NCBI RefSeq assembly: GCF_017875275.1
Contig: NZ_JAGGML010000001.1
Span: 1,924,501 to 1,988,500, forward strand
DNA length: 64,000 bases
DNA from: Xanthobacter flavus
GTDB lineage: Bacteria; Pseudomonadota; Alphaproteobacteria; Rhizobiales; Xanthobacteraceae
Reading direction: 5' to 3'
Below are positions 43,454 through 53,321 of this stretch, piece after piece. The notes beneath the pieces were generated by a model, which was not told where the DNA came from, did not search any database, and worked only from the letters and a program-made list of their open reading frames with translations. The translations under genes and the position numbers were made by a program. Each line of letters begins with the position of its first letter. Position 1 is the stretch's first letter.

Positions 43454-43811
43454 GTGCGGACGGTGGTGGTTCTCATGGCGGCGCTTGCGACCGCCGCATG
43501 CGCGAAATCGGCCGACAAGGTCTCGGCCGCCTATGTCTCACCCATGCAGTTCCAGAGCTACAGCTGCCAGCAGCTCGGCCCGCGCCATTGCCCTCACCGG
43601 CGCCCAGAACAACCGCGCGACGAGCGACGCGGTGGCGACCACCGTCGCCGTGGTGGTCTTCTGGCCCGCCGCCTTCCTGGTGGGCGGCGACGATGCGCAG
43701 ACCGCCGAGCTGGCGCGGCTGAAAGGCGAGATGGACGCCATCGAGCAGGTGTCCATCCAGAAGAAATGCGGCATCGCCTTCCAGCGCGAGGAGGGCCAGA
43801 AGGCCTCCTGA
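43454..43811 (+). pseudogene. Frameshifted small lipoprotein gene
   Basis: The reading begins in one frame as MRTVVVLMAALATAACAKSADK...SPMQFQSYSCQQLG, a signal peptide with lipobox TAAC. It must shift to the next frame to continue as ARAIALTGAQNNRATSDAVATTVAVVVFWPAAFLVGG...AELARLKGEMDAIEQVSIQKKCGIAF. The two parts together match a common small lipoprotein family of Hyphomicrobiales in which YSCQQL is followed by a helix and then the hydrophobic VVVFWPAAFLVG. A few codons also seem to be missing at the junction near 43578, so a deletion of about 20 bp would explain it. A sequencing error is the alternative. Confidence 0.65.
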
Positions 43812-43860
43812 CCCGCCCGCGAAATGGCGCGCCCGCGACATGGCGCGCCGGGCCGGCGCG

Positions 43861-44097
43861 CTAGCGCTTCACCAGCGAGATGACAAACAGGAGAATCACC
43901 GCGCCCAGCGTCGCGGAGATGATCTGGCCGATCACGCCGCCCACCACGAAGACGCCGCCGAACAGGAAGCCGCCGATGATGGCGCCGACGATGCCGACGG
44001 CGATGTTCCCCAACAGGCCGAAGCCGTAGCCCTGGAACAGCTGGCCCGCCAGGAAGCCGGCGACCGCCCCGACGATGATCATCCAGATGATGCCCAT
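43861..44097 (-). CDS. GlsB/YeaQ/YmgE-family stress membrane protein
   Basis: A 78-residue protein with three glycine-rich hydrophobic helices (GIIWMIIVGAVAGFLAGQL, LGNIAVGIVGAIIGGFLFG, VIGQIISATLGAVILLFVI). This is the transglycosylase-associated (GlsB/YeaQ/YmgE) family, stress-linked small inner-membrane proteins without a demonstrated enzymatic role. Length is typical. Convergent with the broken lipoprotein gene and divergent from ccr. Confidence 0.88.
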   Translation of the reverse strand: MGIIWMIIVGAVAGFLAGQLFQGYGFGLLGNIAVGIVGAIIGGFLFGGVFVVGGVIGQIISATLGAVILLFVISLVKR

Positions 44098-44366
44098 GAA
44101 ATTCTCCCATCCCCTTGCGGCGACGCCGGCCGTCCGGCGCGCAACAGTCCCACTCTAGCGGGGCACGCCGCCGCCGGAAACGCCAGCGCGGCCGGAAACG
44201 CCGGCGGGGCCTTGGGCGTTCCTGTTCCGCGCCGCAGCGTCCACATGGCCCAATGTCGGGGTTGAGAATGGCTCTCGCCTTGGATTTTTTCTCTGCTACG
44301 CTGCATTGCGAGATAGGGACTGCAACGACGCGACCGAACGGTCCAATCCAGGAGAGGATGACAGCC

Positions 44367-45650
44367 ATGGCCCAGACGGCAGCCGCCAATACGAACGAGG
44401 GACCGGTGAAGGACCTTTATGAGCTCGGCGAGATCCCGCCGCTCGGCCACGTGCCTGCCAACATGTATGCCTGGACCATCCGCCGCGACCGCCACGGGCC
44501 GCCGGAGCAATCGTTCCAGCTGGAGGTGGTGCCGACCTGGGAGCTGGGTGAGCAGGACGTGCTCGTGCTCGTGATGGCGGCCGGCGTGAACTACAACGGC
44601 ATCTGGGCGGGTCTCGGCCAGCCGATCTCCCCGTTCGATGTCCACAAGGCGCCGTTCCACGTTGCCGGCTCCGATGCCTCGGGCATCGTCTGGGCGGTGG
44701 GCCCGAAGGTGAAGCGCTGGAAGGTGGGCGACGAGGTGGTCGTCCACTGCAACCAGGACGACGGGGACGACGAGGAGTGCAACGGCGGCGACCCGATGTT
44801 CTCCCCCTCCCAGCGCATCTGGGGCTATGAGACGCCGGACGGCTCCTTCGGCCAGTTCTGCCGGGTGCAGGCCCGCCAGCTGATGCCGCGCCCCCAGCAC
44901 CTCACCTGGGAAGAGAGCGCCTGCTACACGCTGACCATGGCCACCGCCTATCGCATGCTGTTCGGCCACCCGCCGCACACGGTGAAGCCGGGTGACTACG
45001 TGCTGGTGTGGGGCGCCTCGGGCGGCCTCGGCGTGTTCGGCGTGCAGCTCGCCGCCGCCTCCGGCGCGCACGTCATCGGCGTCATCTCGGACGAGACCAA
45101 GCGCGACTACGTGCTCGGCCTCGGCGCCAAGGGCGTCATCAACCGCAAGGACTTCAAGTGCTGGGGCCAGCTGCCCACGGTGAACTCGCCGGAATATGCG
45201 GAGTGGCTCAAGGAAGCCCGCAAGTTCGGCAAGGCCATCTGGGACATCACCGGCAAGCGCGACGTGGACATCGTGTTCGAGCATCCCGGCGAGAGCACCT
45301 TCCCGGTGTCCACGCTGGTGGGCAAGCGCGGCGGCATGATCGTGTTCTGCGCCGGCACCACCGGCTTCAACATCACCTTCGACGCCCGCTATGTGTGGAT
45401 GCGCCAGAAGCGCATCCAGGGCTCGCACTTCGCCCACCTCAAGCAGGCCTCCGCCGCCAACCAGTTCATCATCGACCGGCGCGTGGACCCCTGCATGTCG
45501 GAAGTGTTCCCGTGGGACCGCATCCCCGAGGCGCACACCAAGATGTGGAAGAACCAGCACGCCCCCGGCAACATGGCGGTGCTGGTGAATTCCCCCCGCA
45601 CCGGCCTGCGCACGTTCGACGACGTGCTCGAGGCCCTGCCGAAGAAGTGA
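44367..45650 (+). CDS. ccr: Crotonyl-CoA carboxylase/reductase
   Basis: A 427-residue member of the zinc-less MDR superfamily. The NADPH loop is VWGASGGLGVFGVQLAAASG; IWGYETPDGSFGQF and GSHFAHLKQASAANQF contain residues that correspond to the CO2-binding Glu and His known in Ccr. It reduces crotonyl-CoA with CO2 fixation to (2S)-ethylmalonyl-CoA, the key step of the ethylmalonyl-CoA pathway for growth on C2 and C1 compounds, and for polyhydroxybutyrate turnover. The ATG at 44367 (MAQTAAANT) is preferred because GGAGAGG lies at workable distance; an ATG nine bases upstream falls on the ribosome site. Followed by a strong terminator. Confidence 0.95.
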   Translation: MAQTAAANTNEGPVKDLYELGEIPPLGHVPANMYAWTIRRDRHGPPEQSFQLEVVPTWELGEQDVLVLVMAAGVNYNGIWAGLGQPISPFDVHKAPFHVAGSDASGIVWAVGPKVKRWKVGDEVVVHCNQDDGDDEECNGGDPMFSPSQRIWGYETPDGSFGQFCRVQARQLMPRPQHLTWEESACYTLTMATAYRMLFGHPPHTVKPGDYVLVWGASGGLGVFGVQLAAASGAHVIGVISDETKRDYVLGLGAKGVINRKDFKCWGQLPTVNSPEYAEWLKEARKFGKAIWDITGKRDVDIVFEHPGESTFPVSTLVGKRGGMIVFCAGTTGFNITFDARYVWMRQKRIQGSHFAHLKQASAANQFIIDRRVDPCMSEVFPWDRIPEAHTKMWKNQHAPGNMAVLVNSPRTGLRTFDDVLEALPKK

Positions 45651-45666
45651 GGCGTCCCTGAAAGCG

Positions 45667-45700
45667 AAAGCCCCCGGCGCGTCCGGGGGCTTTTTTGTTT
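45667..45700 (+). terminator. Terminator after ccr
   Basis: An 11-bp perfect stem AAAGCCCCCGG/CCGGGGGCTTT with loop CGCGT runs into TTTTTTGTTT. It lies between the convergent ccr and murC genes. Confidence 0.93.
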
Positions 45701-45727
45701 CTGGAGGTGCGCGCGGGTCTGCGCCGA

Positions 45728-47140
45728 CTAAGCCGCCGGCTTGAGCGCCTGCAACTCCCCCGGCAGCGCATAGGCCCAGCCCGAGATGGAGCCGGCACCG
45801 AGGCAGATCACGTAATCGCCGGGCTTGGCGAGGCCAGCGACGATGCCGGCCAGTTGCTCCGGTCCGTCGAGCGCCGTCACCGAGCGGTGGCCGTGGGCGA
45901 TGAGGCCCTGCACCAGATGGTCGCGGTCCGCGCCGGGAATGGGCGCCTCGCCGGCGGTGTAGACCGGCGCCACCACCACATGGTCGGCATCGTTGAAGCA
46001 GGTGCAGAATTCGTCGAACAGCGAGGCGAGGCGGGTGTAGCGATGCGGCTGCACCACAGCGATCACCTGCCCGTCGCTCGCCGCGCGGGCGGCCTTGAGC
46101 ACGGCGGCGATCTCCACCGGGTGGTGGCCGTAATCGTCGAACACCGTCACGCCGTTCCATTCCCCGGTGCGGGTGAAGCGCCGCTTCACGCCGCCGAACT
46201 GGCTCAGCGCCTCGATGATCTTCTCATCCGGCACCTTCAGCTCGTGCGCGACGGCGATGGCGGCGGTGGCGTTCAGCGCATTGTGCTTGCCGGGCATGGG
46301 CAGGCGCAGGCCGCGGATCTCGTGCACGGTCTCGCCCGCGCGGTTGCGGAACACCACGCCGAACTTGGTGACGCCGCCCTTGAGGTCCACGTCCACGAGG
46401 CGCACGTCGGCCTGCGGATTCTCGCCATAGGTGATGACGCGCCGGTCCTCGATGCGGCCCACCAGCGCCTGCACCACCGGATGGTCGATGCACATCACCG
46501 CGAAGCCGTAGAAGGGCACGTTCTCCACGAACGCCTTGAACGCCTCCTGTACCCTGTCGAAGGTCTTGAAGTGGTCGAGGTGCTCAGGGTCCACGTTGGT
46601 AACGATGGCCACCTCGGTGGGCAGCTTCAGGAAGGTGCCGTCGCTCTCGTCCGCCTCCACCACCATCCAGTTGCCGTCGCCGAGGCGGGCATTGGTGCCG
46701 TAGGCGTTGATGATGCCGCCGTTGATGACGGTGGGGTCGAAATTGCCGGCGTCGAGCAGCGTCGCCACCAGCGAGGTGGTGGTGGTCTTGCCGTGGGTGC
46801 CGGCAATGGAGACGCAGCTCTTCAGCCGCATCAGCTCGGCCAGCATCTCGGCGCGGCGCACCACGGGCAGGCGCTTGGCGCGGGCGGCCATCAATTCTGG
46901 ATTGTCGCGCTTGATGGCGGAGGAGACCACCACCACGTCAGCATCGTCCACATTGGCGGCGGCGTGGCCGATCATCACCGTGATGCCGTGTTCGCGCAGG
47001 CGCTTCACATTGGCGCTGTCGGCCACGTCCGAGCCCTGCACCGCGTAGCCGAGATTGTGCAGCACCTCGGCGATGCCGCTCATGCCGATGCCGCCGATGC
47101 CGACGAAGTGGATGGAGCCGAGGCCGGACGGCAGCTTCAT
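45728..47140 (-). CDS. murC: UDP-N-acetylmuramate--L-alanine ligase
   Basis: A 470-residue Mur ligase. It has the N-terminal [14 protein letters not shown], the ATP loop in [15 protein letters not shown], a conserved His/Asn region around [13 protein letters not shown] and the C-terminal domain with [20 protein letters not shown]. It adds L-Ala to UDP-MurNAc in the cytoplasm. Its ATG overlaps the murG stop as ATGA. In related genomes murB follows murC; here the next gene is ccr in the opposite direction, so this part of the cluster ends. Confidence 0.96.
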   Translation of the reverse strand: MKLPSGLGSIHFVGIGGIGMSGIAEVLHNLGYAVQGSDVADSANVKRLREHGITVMIGHAAANVDDADVVVVSSAIKRDNPELMAARAKRLPVVRRAEMLAELMRLKSCVSIAGTHGKTTTTSLVATLLDAGNFDPTVINGGIINAYGTNARLGDGNWMVVEADESDGTFLKLPTEVAIVTNVDPEHLDHFKTFDRVQEAFKAFVENVPFYGFAVMCIDHPVVQALVGRIEDRRVITYGENPQADVRLVDVDLKGGVTKFGVVFRNRAGETVHEIRGLRLPMPGKHNALNATAAIAVAHELKVPDEKIIEALSQFGGVKRRFTRTGEWNGVTVFDDYGHHPVEIAAVLKAARAASDGQVIAVVQPHRYTRLASLFDEFCTCFNDADHVVVAPVYTAGEAPIPGADRDHLVQGLIAHGHRSVTALDGPEQLAGIVAGLAKPGDYVICLGAGSISGWAYALPGELQALKPAA

Positions 47141-48264
47141 GCGCTGTTTCCCCTGAAGGTTGCGACCGCGCCGCCGCCCGCCAGATGCCGGACGAGACCG
47201 CCCAGCCGCTCGGCGGCGTCAAGCACGCTCTGGCTTCTGGCCCGATCGGCCATGCGCGTCAATGATCCGGGTTCGCCGGCAAAGGTATTGAGTTCCAGCG
47301 CCAGCCGGTCCGGCTCGAATTCCACCTGTCGCAGCACCAGCGCCGCGCCCACGTCCGCGAGGGTGCGGGCATTGGCGGCCTGATCCTGGTCCAGCGCGTG
47401 GGGCAGCGGCACGAGGATGGAGGGCCGGCCCAGCGCGGCGAGTTCCGCCACCGTGCCGGCGCCGGAGCGGGAGATGACGAGGTGGGCGCGCGCCATGCGG
47501 GCCGGCAGATCGTCGAAGAAGGTCTGCACCTCGGCCCGAACGCCGAGCCGGGCATAGGTGGCGGTCACCCGCTCCAGATCCTCCTCCCGCGCCTGCTGGA
47601 CGAGGACGAGGCGGGCGCGCAGATCGGCGCCGAGCCGCGTGATGGCCTCGGGCACCACATCGGACATCACCCGTGCGCCCTGGCTGCCGCCGAAGACCAG
47701 CACGTGGAGGTCGCCGCCGGGCAGCGGCGGATCATAGGGTGCGGCGGCGGCGGCAATGGCGGCGGGGCGCAGGGGATTGCCCGTCCACACCGCCTTGGCC
47801 TTCAGCGCGGGATCGGCATCGACCACGCCGGGAAAGCCGGTGGCGATGGCGGTAACGCGGCGCGCCAGCATCCGGTTGGCCCGGCCCATCACGCCGTTCG
47901 CCTCGTGCACGATGCTCGGCACGCCGGAAAAGCTCGCCGCCAGCAGCGGCGGCACGGTGGGATAGCCGCCGAAGCCCACCACCGCCACGGGCTTCACCCG
48001 CCGCAGCAGAGAGAGGCTGGAGACAAAGCCCGAGGCGAGCGCGAGCCCGGTGCGGGCGAGCGAGATGGGCGAGCGCCCACGCACCGTATCCGCCGGCAGC
48101 ACGTGCAGCTCCCGCGCCGGGAAATGCCCGGCATAGCGGGCAGCGCGGGCGTCGGTGGCGAGGTCCACGGTGAAGCCCTGCCGGGTCAAAACGGCGGCCA
48201 GCGCCTCGGCCGGGAACAGGTGGCCGCCGGTGCCGCCGGCGGCGAGAAGGACGAGATCGGTCAC
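47137..48264 (-). CDS. murG: UDP-N-acetylglucosamine transferase MurG (lipid II synthesis)
   Basis: A 375-residue GT28 glycosyltransferase. It contains the N-terminal [18 protein letters not shown], the membrane-side [14 protein letters not shown] and [15 protein letters not shown], and the UDP-GlcNAc-binding [13 protein letters not shown] and [23 protein letters not shown]. It converts lipid I to lipid II at the inner face of the membrane. The start is a GTG at 48264 with GAGGGG five bases upstream; the frame extends 17 codons further without a ribosome site. Confidence 0.95.
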   Translation of the reverse strand: MTDLVLLAAGGTGGHLFPAEALAAVLTRQGFTVDLATDARAARYAGHFPARELHVLPADTVRGRSPISLARTGLALASGFVSSLSLLRRVKPVAVVGFGGYPTVPPLLAASFSGVPSIVHEANGVMGRANRMLARRVTAIATGFPGVVDADPALKAKAVWTGNPLRPAAIAAAAAPYDPPLPGGDLHVLVFGGSQGARVMSDVVPEAITRLGADLRARLVLVQQAREEDLERVTATYARLGVRAEVQTFFDDLPARMARAHLVISRSGAGTVAELAALGRPSILVPLPHALDQDQAANARTLADVGAALVLRQVEFEPDRLALELNTFAGEPGSLTRMADRARSQSVLDAAERLGGLVRHLAGGGAVATFRGNSA

Positions 48265-48378
48265 ATTATCCCCTCGGGCTGCCGGGCAGCGGTGCGGCCG
48301 GATCATCCGGCGCACGCGCCGCAGTGCCCCGGCAATGCGGCGGTTCCGCGTCCGCGCGACCTTCGATCAGGCCCGCGA

Positions 48379-49590
48379 TCAGGCCGGTTCCGCCACCGCT
48401 GCGGGCGGCGGCGACACCGGGCGGGCGAGGCTTTCACCCCTGCGCGCATCGCCATGCCCCTCGCTGAGCCGCGCCAGCGCCGCGGCGCCGGGCCGCTTGC
48501 GCGAGAGGGCCAGCAGCATTCCCATGCCGAAGGCGATGGAGATGAGCGAGGAGCCGCCATAGGAGATGAACGGCAGCGTCATGCCCTTGGCCGGCGCGAT
48601 GTGGACGTTCACCGCCATGTTGATGGAGGCCTGCAGGCTGAACAGCAGCGCAAGGCCGGTGATGGCGAAGCGGGTGAAGGGATCGCTCTCCTTGGAGGCG
48701 CGCGAGAGCGAGCGCAGGAGGATGAAGGCGAACAGGGCGAGGATGATCATGCACAGGATGATGCCGAACTCTTCGCCCGCCACCGCGAACACGAAGTCGG
48801 TGTGGCCGTCGGGGAGCATCCGCTTCATGGTGCCCTCGCCCGGCCCGGTGCCGAACCAGCCGCCGCTGCGGAACGAGTTCAGCGCCGCATCGATCTGGTA
48901 GGTGTCGCCGGAATCCGGATTGATGAAGCGGTTGATGCGCTTCTGGACGTGGGACACGGTCATGTAGGCGATGAAGCCGCCGCCCGCGCCGATGCCCGCG
49001 AGCCCCACCATCCAGATCCAGCGCAGGCCGGCGAGGAAGAACAGCGACGCCCAGACGAGGCAGATGAGCAGGCTCTGGCCGAAGTCCGGCTGCTTCACCA
49101 GCGGGCCGAGCACGCTGCCGAGCAGCAGGAAGGCGAACAGGGTCGCCGGCATCTCCGGCCGCTTGGTGCTCTCGGCGAACAGCCACGCGGCGAGGATGAC
49201 GAAGGCCGGCTTGATGAATTCCGACGGCTGCACGGTGATGCCGGCGATGGTGAGCCAGCGCCGCGCGCCCTTCACCTCCGGCCCGAACACCAGCGTCGCC
49301 AGCAGCAGCACGAAGAACAGGCCGAACACCACCACGCAGGTGCGCCTTATGGTGCGGGGCGAGAGGAAGGAGGTGGCGATCATCACCACCGCGGCGGGGA
49401 TGAGGAACAGCACCTGCCGGTTCACGAAATGGAACGGATCGGGGATGTTCAGGCGGGCCGCCACGGCCGGGCTCGCGGCGAGGCACAGGATGATGCCGAT
49501 CACCATCAGCCCGACGAGGCTCGCGAGCAGGGCGCGGTCCACCGTCCACCACCATTCGCTCAAGACGGTGCGGTCGGCGCGCGACATCAT
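48379..49590 (-). CDS. ftsW: Cell-division SEDS glycosyltransferase FtsW
   Basis: A 403-residue SEDS-family protein with about ten membrane helices. It starts MMSRADRTVLSEWWWTVDR and has the conserved KGARRWLTIAGITVQPSEF loop, the large loop with INPDSGDTYQIDAAL and SGGWFGTGPGEG, and GMTLPFISYGGSSL near the end. It polymerises septal glycan from lipid II. Three in-frame ATGs lie close together; 49590 has GGAG at about ten bases. The upstream DUF305 gene is on the same strand but separated by 62 bp. With murG and murC it forms a three-gene fragment of the dcw cluster. Confidence 0.94.
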   Translation of the reverse strand: MMSRADRTVLSEWWWTVDRALLASLVGLMVIGIILCLAASPAVAARLNIPDPFHFVNRQVLFLIPAAVVMIATSFLSPRTIRRTCVVVFGLFFVLLLATLVFGPEVKGARRWLTIAGITVQPSEFIKPAFVILAAWLFAESTKRPEMPATLFAFLLLGSVLGPLVKQPDFGQSLLICLVWASLFFLAGLRWIWMVGLAGIGAGGGFIAYMTVSHVQKRINRFINPDSGDTYQIDAALNSFRSGGWFGTGPGEGTMKRMLPDGHTDFVFAVAGEEFGIILCMIILALFAFILLRSLSRASKESDPFTRFAITGLALLFSLQASINMAVNVHIAPAKGMTLPFISYGGSSLISIAFGMGMLLALSRKRPGAAALARLSEGHGDARRGESLARPVSPPPAAVAEPA

Positions 49591-49652
49591 GGGACGCATA
49601 CTCCGGGACGGGACATTTCCCGCACCATGCCCCCGCGTTGGTTGACGGCGGA

Positions 49653-50174
49653 TTAAGGACGTTCGGGCGCGGGCGGGCTCGCGCCCCGTGCCCGGTAGGA
49701 CGGAAGGTCCGGCGCGTCCGCAGGGGGTGGGTTGCGCGAGAGATCGGCGACCAGCGCCCTCATCTCGCCGATCTCGCGCACCTGCGCGTCGATGATCCGG
49801 TCCGCCAGCAGCCGCACGCGCGGATCGCGGATGTGCGCGCGCTCGCTGGTGAGGACGGCGATCGAATGGTGCGGGATCATCGCCCGCATATACGCCACAT
49901 CGCCGACCGTCGCCTGGGTGCGCACCAGAGCGAGCGCTCCGGCGAAGACGGCGGTGCTGGCCAGGAGGATGGCGAGGTTGATGCGGCGGTTCGGATACAT
50001 GCCCCACATGAAGCCGAGCATGATCCCCGCCATCACGGCCCCCATGACGAGCGCCATGAAGGCGCGGGTTTCGCTGAAGGCCACATGATCGAGGGCGTAG
50101 GTGTTCAGGTACATCAGACCGAACATCACCACGGTCGAAGTGGCGATCATGGCGGCAAAGCGCGCGTAGCTCAT
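49653..50174 (-). CDS. DUF305-family membrane-anchored protein
   Basis: A 173-residue protein with three N-terminal hydrophobic segments (about 7-30, 38-58, 66-86) followed by a soluble DUF305 domain with YMRAMIPHHSIAVLTSERA, where the paired His is the family hallmark. DUF305 proteins are often found near metal-handling or plasmid genes, but have no firmly assigned function. GGAGGAG precedes the ATG at 50174. Neighbours are ftsW downstream and a divergent helicase. Confidence 0.82.
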   Translation of the reverse strand: MSYARFAAMIATSTVVMFGLMYLNTYALDHVAFSETRAFMALVMGAVMAGIMLGFMWGMYPNRRINLAILLASTAVFAGALALVRTQATVGDVAYMRAMIPHHSIAVLTSERAHIRDPRVRLLADRIIDAQVREIGEMRALVADLSRNPPPADAPDLPSYRARGASPPAPERP

Positions 50175-50283
50175 GGGCGACTCCTCCGGGCCAGGACACC
50201 GAAGGAACCGCGCGCGGACGGAATCGTTCGCTTGAGCGGCGCGGAGGCTCGCGCCCACGCCGTGGTGTGCCTATCTTCCGCAG

Positions 50284-52929
50284 GTGGCCAAAGCGACCAG
50301 ATCCATCGGCAAAACCCGTCCCGAGACCGGCGAACCACGGCGTGGGGCGTCCCCCGCCCTTCCCGAGCCGTTCGCCGGCTGGTTCCGCGCGCGGGGCTGG
50401 ACGCCGCGCGCGCACCAGCTCGACCTCATCGCCGCCGCCGAGAGCGGGCACTCGGTGCTGCTCATCGCCCCCACGGGCGCCGGCAAGACGCTGGCCGGAT
50501 TTTTGCCGAGCCTCATCGAGCTGAGCCGGCCGAAGACGAAGGCGCGCAAGGCCTCGCCGCCGCCGGACGAACCCGGCGCCGCTGAAGCCCCCGTCCCCTT
50601 CGCCCGCTGGCAGGCGGAGCGGCCGGCATCGCCCCTGCACACGCTCTATATCTCGCCGCTGAAGGCGCTGGCGGTGGACATCGCCCGCAATCTGGAGGCG
50701 CCCGTCGCGGAGATGGGGCTCGATATCCGCGTCGAGACCCGCACCGGCGACACGCCCGCCTCGCGCCGCCAGCGCCAGCGGCGCGACCCGCCGCACATTC
50801 TCCTCACCACGCCGGAGCAGATTTCCCTGCTGCTCGCCTCGAAGGATGCGGAGCACCTCTTCTCCGGCCTGAAGCGCGTGGTGCTGGACGAGTTGCACGC
50901 CCTCGTCACCTCCAAGCGCGGCGATCTGCTGTCCCTCGCCCTCGCGCGGCTGCGCGCCATCGCGCCGGGCCTGCAATGCGTTGGCCTCTCCGCCACCGTG
51001 GCGGAGCCGGACGACCTCAGGCGCTATCTGGTGCCGCAGGATGAGGAAAAGGTCGAACCCGCCCTCGCCGATCTCGTGATCGCGGCCGGCGGCGCGGCGC
51101 CCGACATCTCCATGCTGGAGAGCCGCGCGCGGATGCCGTGGGCGAGCCACACGGCGCAGCACGCCTTCGCCGAGATCTACGAGCTGATCGGCGCCAACAA
51201 GCTGTCCCTCGTCTTCGTCAATACCCGCTGGCAGGCCGAATTCCTGTTTCAGGAACTCTGGCGCATCAACGACCTCGATTTCCCCATCGCGCTCCATCAC
51301 GGCTCCCTCGCGGTGGAGCAGCGGCGCCGGGTGGAGGCGGCCATGGCGGCGGGGAAACTGAAGGCCGTCGTGGCCACGTCCTCCCTCGACCTCGGCATCG
51401 ACTGGGGCGATGTGGATCTCGTCATCAATGTGGGCGCGCCCAAGGGCGCCTCCCGCCTCATGCAGCGCATCGGCCGCGCCAACCACCGGCTGGATGAGCC
51501 CTCGCGTGCCGTGCTGATCCCGGCCAACCGGTTCGAGGTGCTGGAATGCCGTGCCGCGCTGGAGGCGGTGAAGGCGGGCGCGCAGGACACGCCGCCCGAG
51601 CGGCAGGGGGCGTTCGACGTGCTGGCCCAGCACATCCTCGGCATGGCCTGCGCCGCGCCCTTCTCTGCCGATGCCCTTTATGCGGAGGTGCGCTCGGCCG
51701 CGCCCTATCGGGCCCTGTCGCGCGAAGACTTTGACGCGGCGCTCGATTTCGTCGCCACCGGCGGCTATGCGCTGCGCGCCTATGAGCGCTACGCCAAGAT
51801 CCGCCGCACCAAGGACGGGCTGTGGCGCGTCGCCAATCCCATGATCGCGCAGGCCTACCGGCTGAACGTGGGCACCATTGTGGAAGCCTCCATGCTCAAG
51901 GTACGCCTCGTCTCGGCGCGCGGGGCGGCCAAAACAGGGGTGGCGGGCCGGGTGCGCTTCGGCGGGCGGCTGCTGGGCGAGGTGGAGGAATATTTCGTCG
52001 AGACTCTGGTGCCCGGCGACACCTTCGTCTTCGCCGGGGAAATCCTGCGCTACGAGGTGCTGGTAGAGGACGAAGTCTATGTCTCCCGCACCACCGCCAC
52101 CGAGCCCAAAGTGCCGGCCTATGCGGGCGGCAAGTTCCCGCTCTCCACCTTCCTCGCCGCCGGCGTGCGCGCCCTGCTCTCCGCGCCGGAGCGCTGGGCC
52201 GCGCTGCCGCCGCAGGTGCGCGACTGGCTGGAATTGCAGAAGGCCAAGTCCCGCCTGCCCGGCCGGGACGATCTTCTGGTGGAAACCTTCGAGCGGTCGG
52301 GGCGCTACTATCTCGTCACCTACCCGTTCGAGGGCCGGCTCGCCCACCAGACGCTGGGCATGCTGCTGACCCGCCGGCTGGAGCGCGCCCGGCTGAAGCC
52401 GCTGGGCTTCGTCGCCAACGACTACGCCCTCGCCGTCTATGCGGCCGGCGACATGGGGGCGGCCATCAGCCAGGGGCGGCTCTCGCTGGACGAGTTGTTC
52501 GATCAGGACATGCTGGGCGACGATCTGGAGGCGTGGCTCGCCGAAAGCGCGCTGATGAAGCGGACCTTCCGCTATTGCGCCGTCATCGCCGGCCTCATCG
52601 AACGGCGGTTTCCGGGCAAGGAGAAGACCTCGCGGCAGGTCACCGTCTCCACCGACCTTATCTATGACGTGCTGCGCCGGCACGAGCCGGACCATCTGCT
52701 GTTGCGCGCGGCGCGGGCGGACGCGGCGACGGGCCTTCTGGACGTGAAGCGGCTCGGGGAGATGCTGGCGCGCATCCGGGGGCACGTGGTGCACCAGCCG
52801 CTGCCGCGCGTGTCGCCGCTGGCGGTGCCAGTCCTGCTGGAAATCGGGCGGGAGAGCGTCGGCGGGGATGCCAATGAGGCACTGCTTGCGGAGGCGGAGG
52901 AGGAACTGGTGCGGGCGGCCACGGAATGA
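50284..52929 (+). CDS. Lhr-type DEXH helicase (ligase-associated DNA repair type)
   Basis: An 881-residue SF2 helicase. Walker A is in LLIAPTGAGKTLAGFLPSL, the DEAD-type box is VVLDELHALV, the SAT motif is in CVGLSATVAEP, and motif VI reads QRIGRANHRLDE. The C-terminal third is the Lhr-specific beta-sheet and winged-helix region. The N-terminal FAGWFRARGWTPRAHQLDL is that of the ligase-associated DNA-damage-response subgroup, often encoded with an ATP-dependent DNA ligase, an exonuclease and a phosphoesterase. None of those is nearby. The GTG start at 50284 lacks a clear ribosome site and is uncertain. Divergent from the DUF305 gene. Confidence 0.88.
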   Translation: MAKATRSIGKTRPETGEPRRGASPALPEPFAGWFRARGWTPRAHQLDLIAAAESGHSVLLIAPTGAGKTLAGFLPSLIELSRPKTKARKASPPPDEPGAAEAPVPFARWQAERPASPLHTLYISPLKALAVDIARNLEAPVAEMGLDIRVETRTGDTPASRRQRQRRDPPHILLTTPEQISLLLASKDAEHLFSGLKRVVLDELHALVTSKRGDLLSLALARLRAIAPGLQCVGLSATVAEPDDLRRYLVPQDEEKVEPALADLVIAAGGAAPDISMLESRARMPWASHTAQHAFAEIYELIGANKLSLVFVNTRWQAEFLFQELWRINDLDFPIALHHGSLAVEQRRRVEAAMAAGKLKAVVATSSLDLGIDWGDVDLVINVGAPKGASRLMQRIGRANHRLDEPSRAVLIPANRFEVLECRAALEAVKAGAQDTPPERQGAFDVLAQHILGMACAAPFSADALYAEVRSAAPYRALSREDFDAALDFVATGGYALRAYERYAKIRRTKDGLWRVANPMIAQAYRLNVGTIVEASMLKVRLVSARGAAKTGVAGRVRFGGRLLGEVEEYFVETLVPGDTFVFAGEILRYEVLVEDEVYVSRTTATEPKVPAYAGGKFPLSTFLAAGVRALLSAPERWAALPPQVRDWLELQKAKSRLPGRDDLLVETFERSGRYYLVTYPFEGRLAHQTLGMLLTRRLERARLKPLGFVANDYALAVYAAGDMGAAISQGRLSLDELFDQDMLGDDLEAWLAESALMKRTFRYCAVIAGLIERRFPGKEKTSRQVTVSTDLIYDVLRRHEPDHLLLRAARADAATGLLDVKRLGEMLARIRGHVVHQPLPRVSPLAVPVLLEIGRESVGGDANEALLAEAEEELVRAATE

Positions 52930-53201
52930 GCCTCTCGACCAGAACAGACCGGTCAGGCCGCGTCGGCGCGAATCAGTTCACGGCGCCGGCAGCCCTTTCG
53001 GCCGCCACGCGAAGGCGCACAGCATTCTGGCGCGGCAAGCCTTTGCGGCTCACCACGGCCCGCCTCGCGGCGCATTTCGCACCTGCGAAGACGATTCGGA
53101 GCTGTTGCATCGAAGAAACGAGCAATCCTGAACCCGCTCCAATAACATCACAATCACGTGATCGACCGGGGCACAAAAGGCCCGCGCAATCTTCCGCTGA
53201 C

Positions 53202-53321
53202 TCAGAAGACCGCGCCCACCACGGTGGCGACCGATGCCGCGCTCGCCTCGTGCGGAGCGAAAAACGCAGCGATACCAAGGATGGACACCAGAGCACCGGT
53301 GACAGCAAGCTTGCGAAGCAT
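53202..53321 (-). CDS. 39-residue secreted or membrane peptide under a CtrA box
   Basis: A short gene encodes MLRKLAVTGALVSILGIAAF followed by FAPHEASAASVATVVGAVF. Basic N-terminus, hydrophobic core and a plausible signal-peptidase site after ASA give a mature part of only about ten residues, or the whole is a membrane-anchored peptide. GGGAG lies seven bases before the ATG, and a consensus CtrA box is 58 bp upstream, in promoter position. I do not recognise a family. Confidence 0.6.
   Translation of the reverse strand: MLRKLAVTGALVSILGIAAFFAPHEASAASVATVVGAVF

Noticed and set aside
48379-52794. A 1471-codon minus-strand frame
   Set aside because: Only its last 404 codons are ftsW; the rest is antisense to the Lhr helicase and intergenic DNA and has no domain.
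52973-53110. A 45-codon basic peptide on the minus strand after the helicase gene
   Set aside because: No clear ribosome site, signal or family; the surrounding 270 bp show nothing else I can support.
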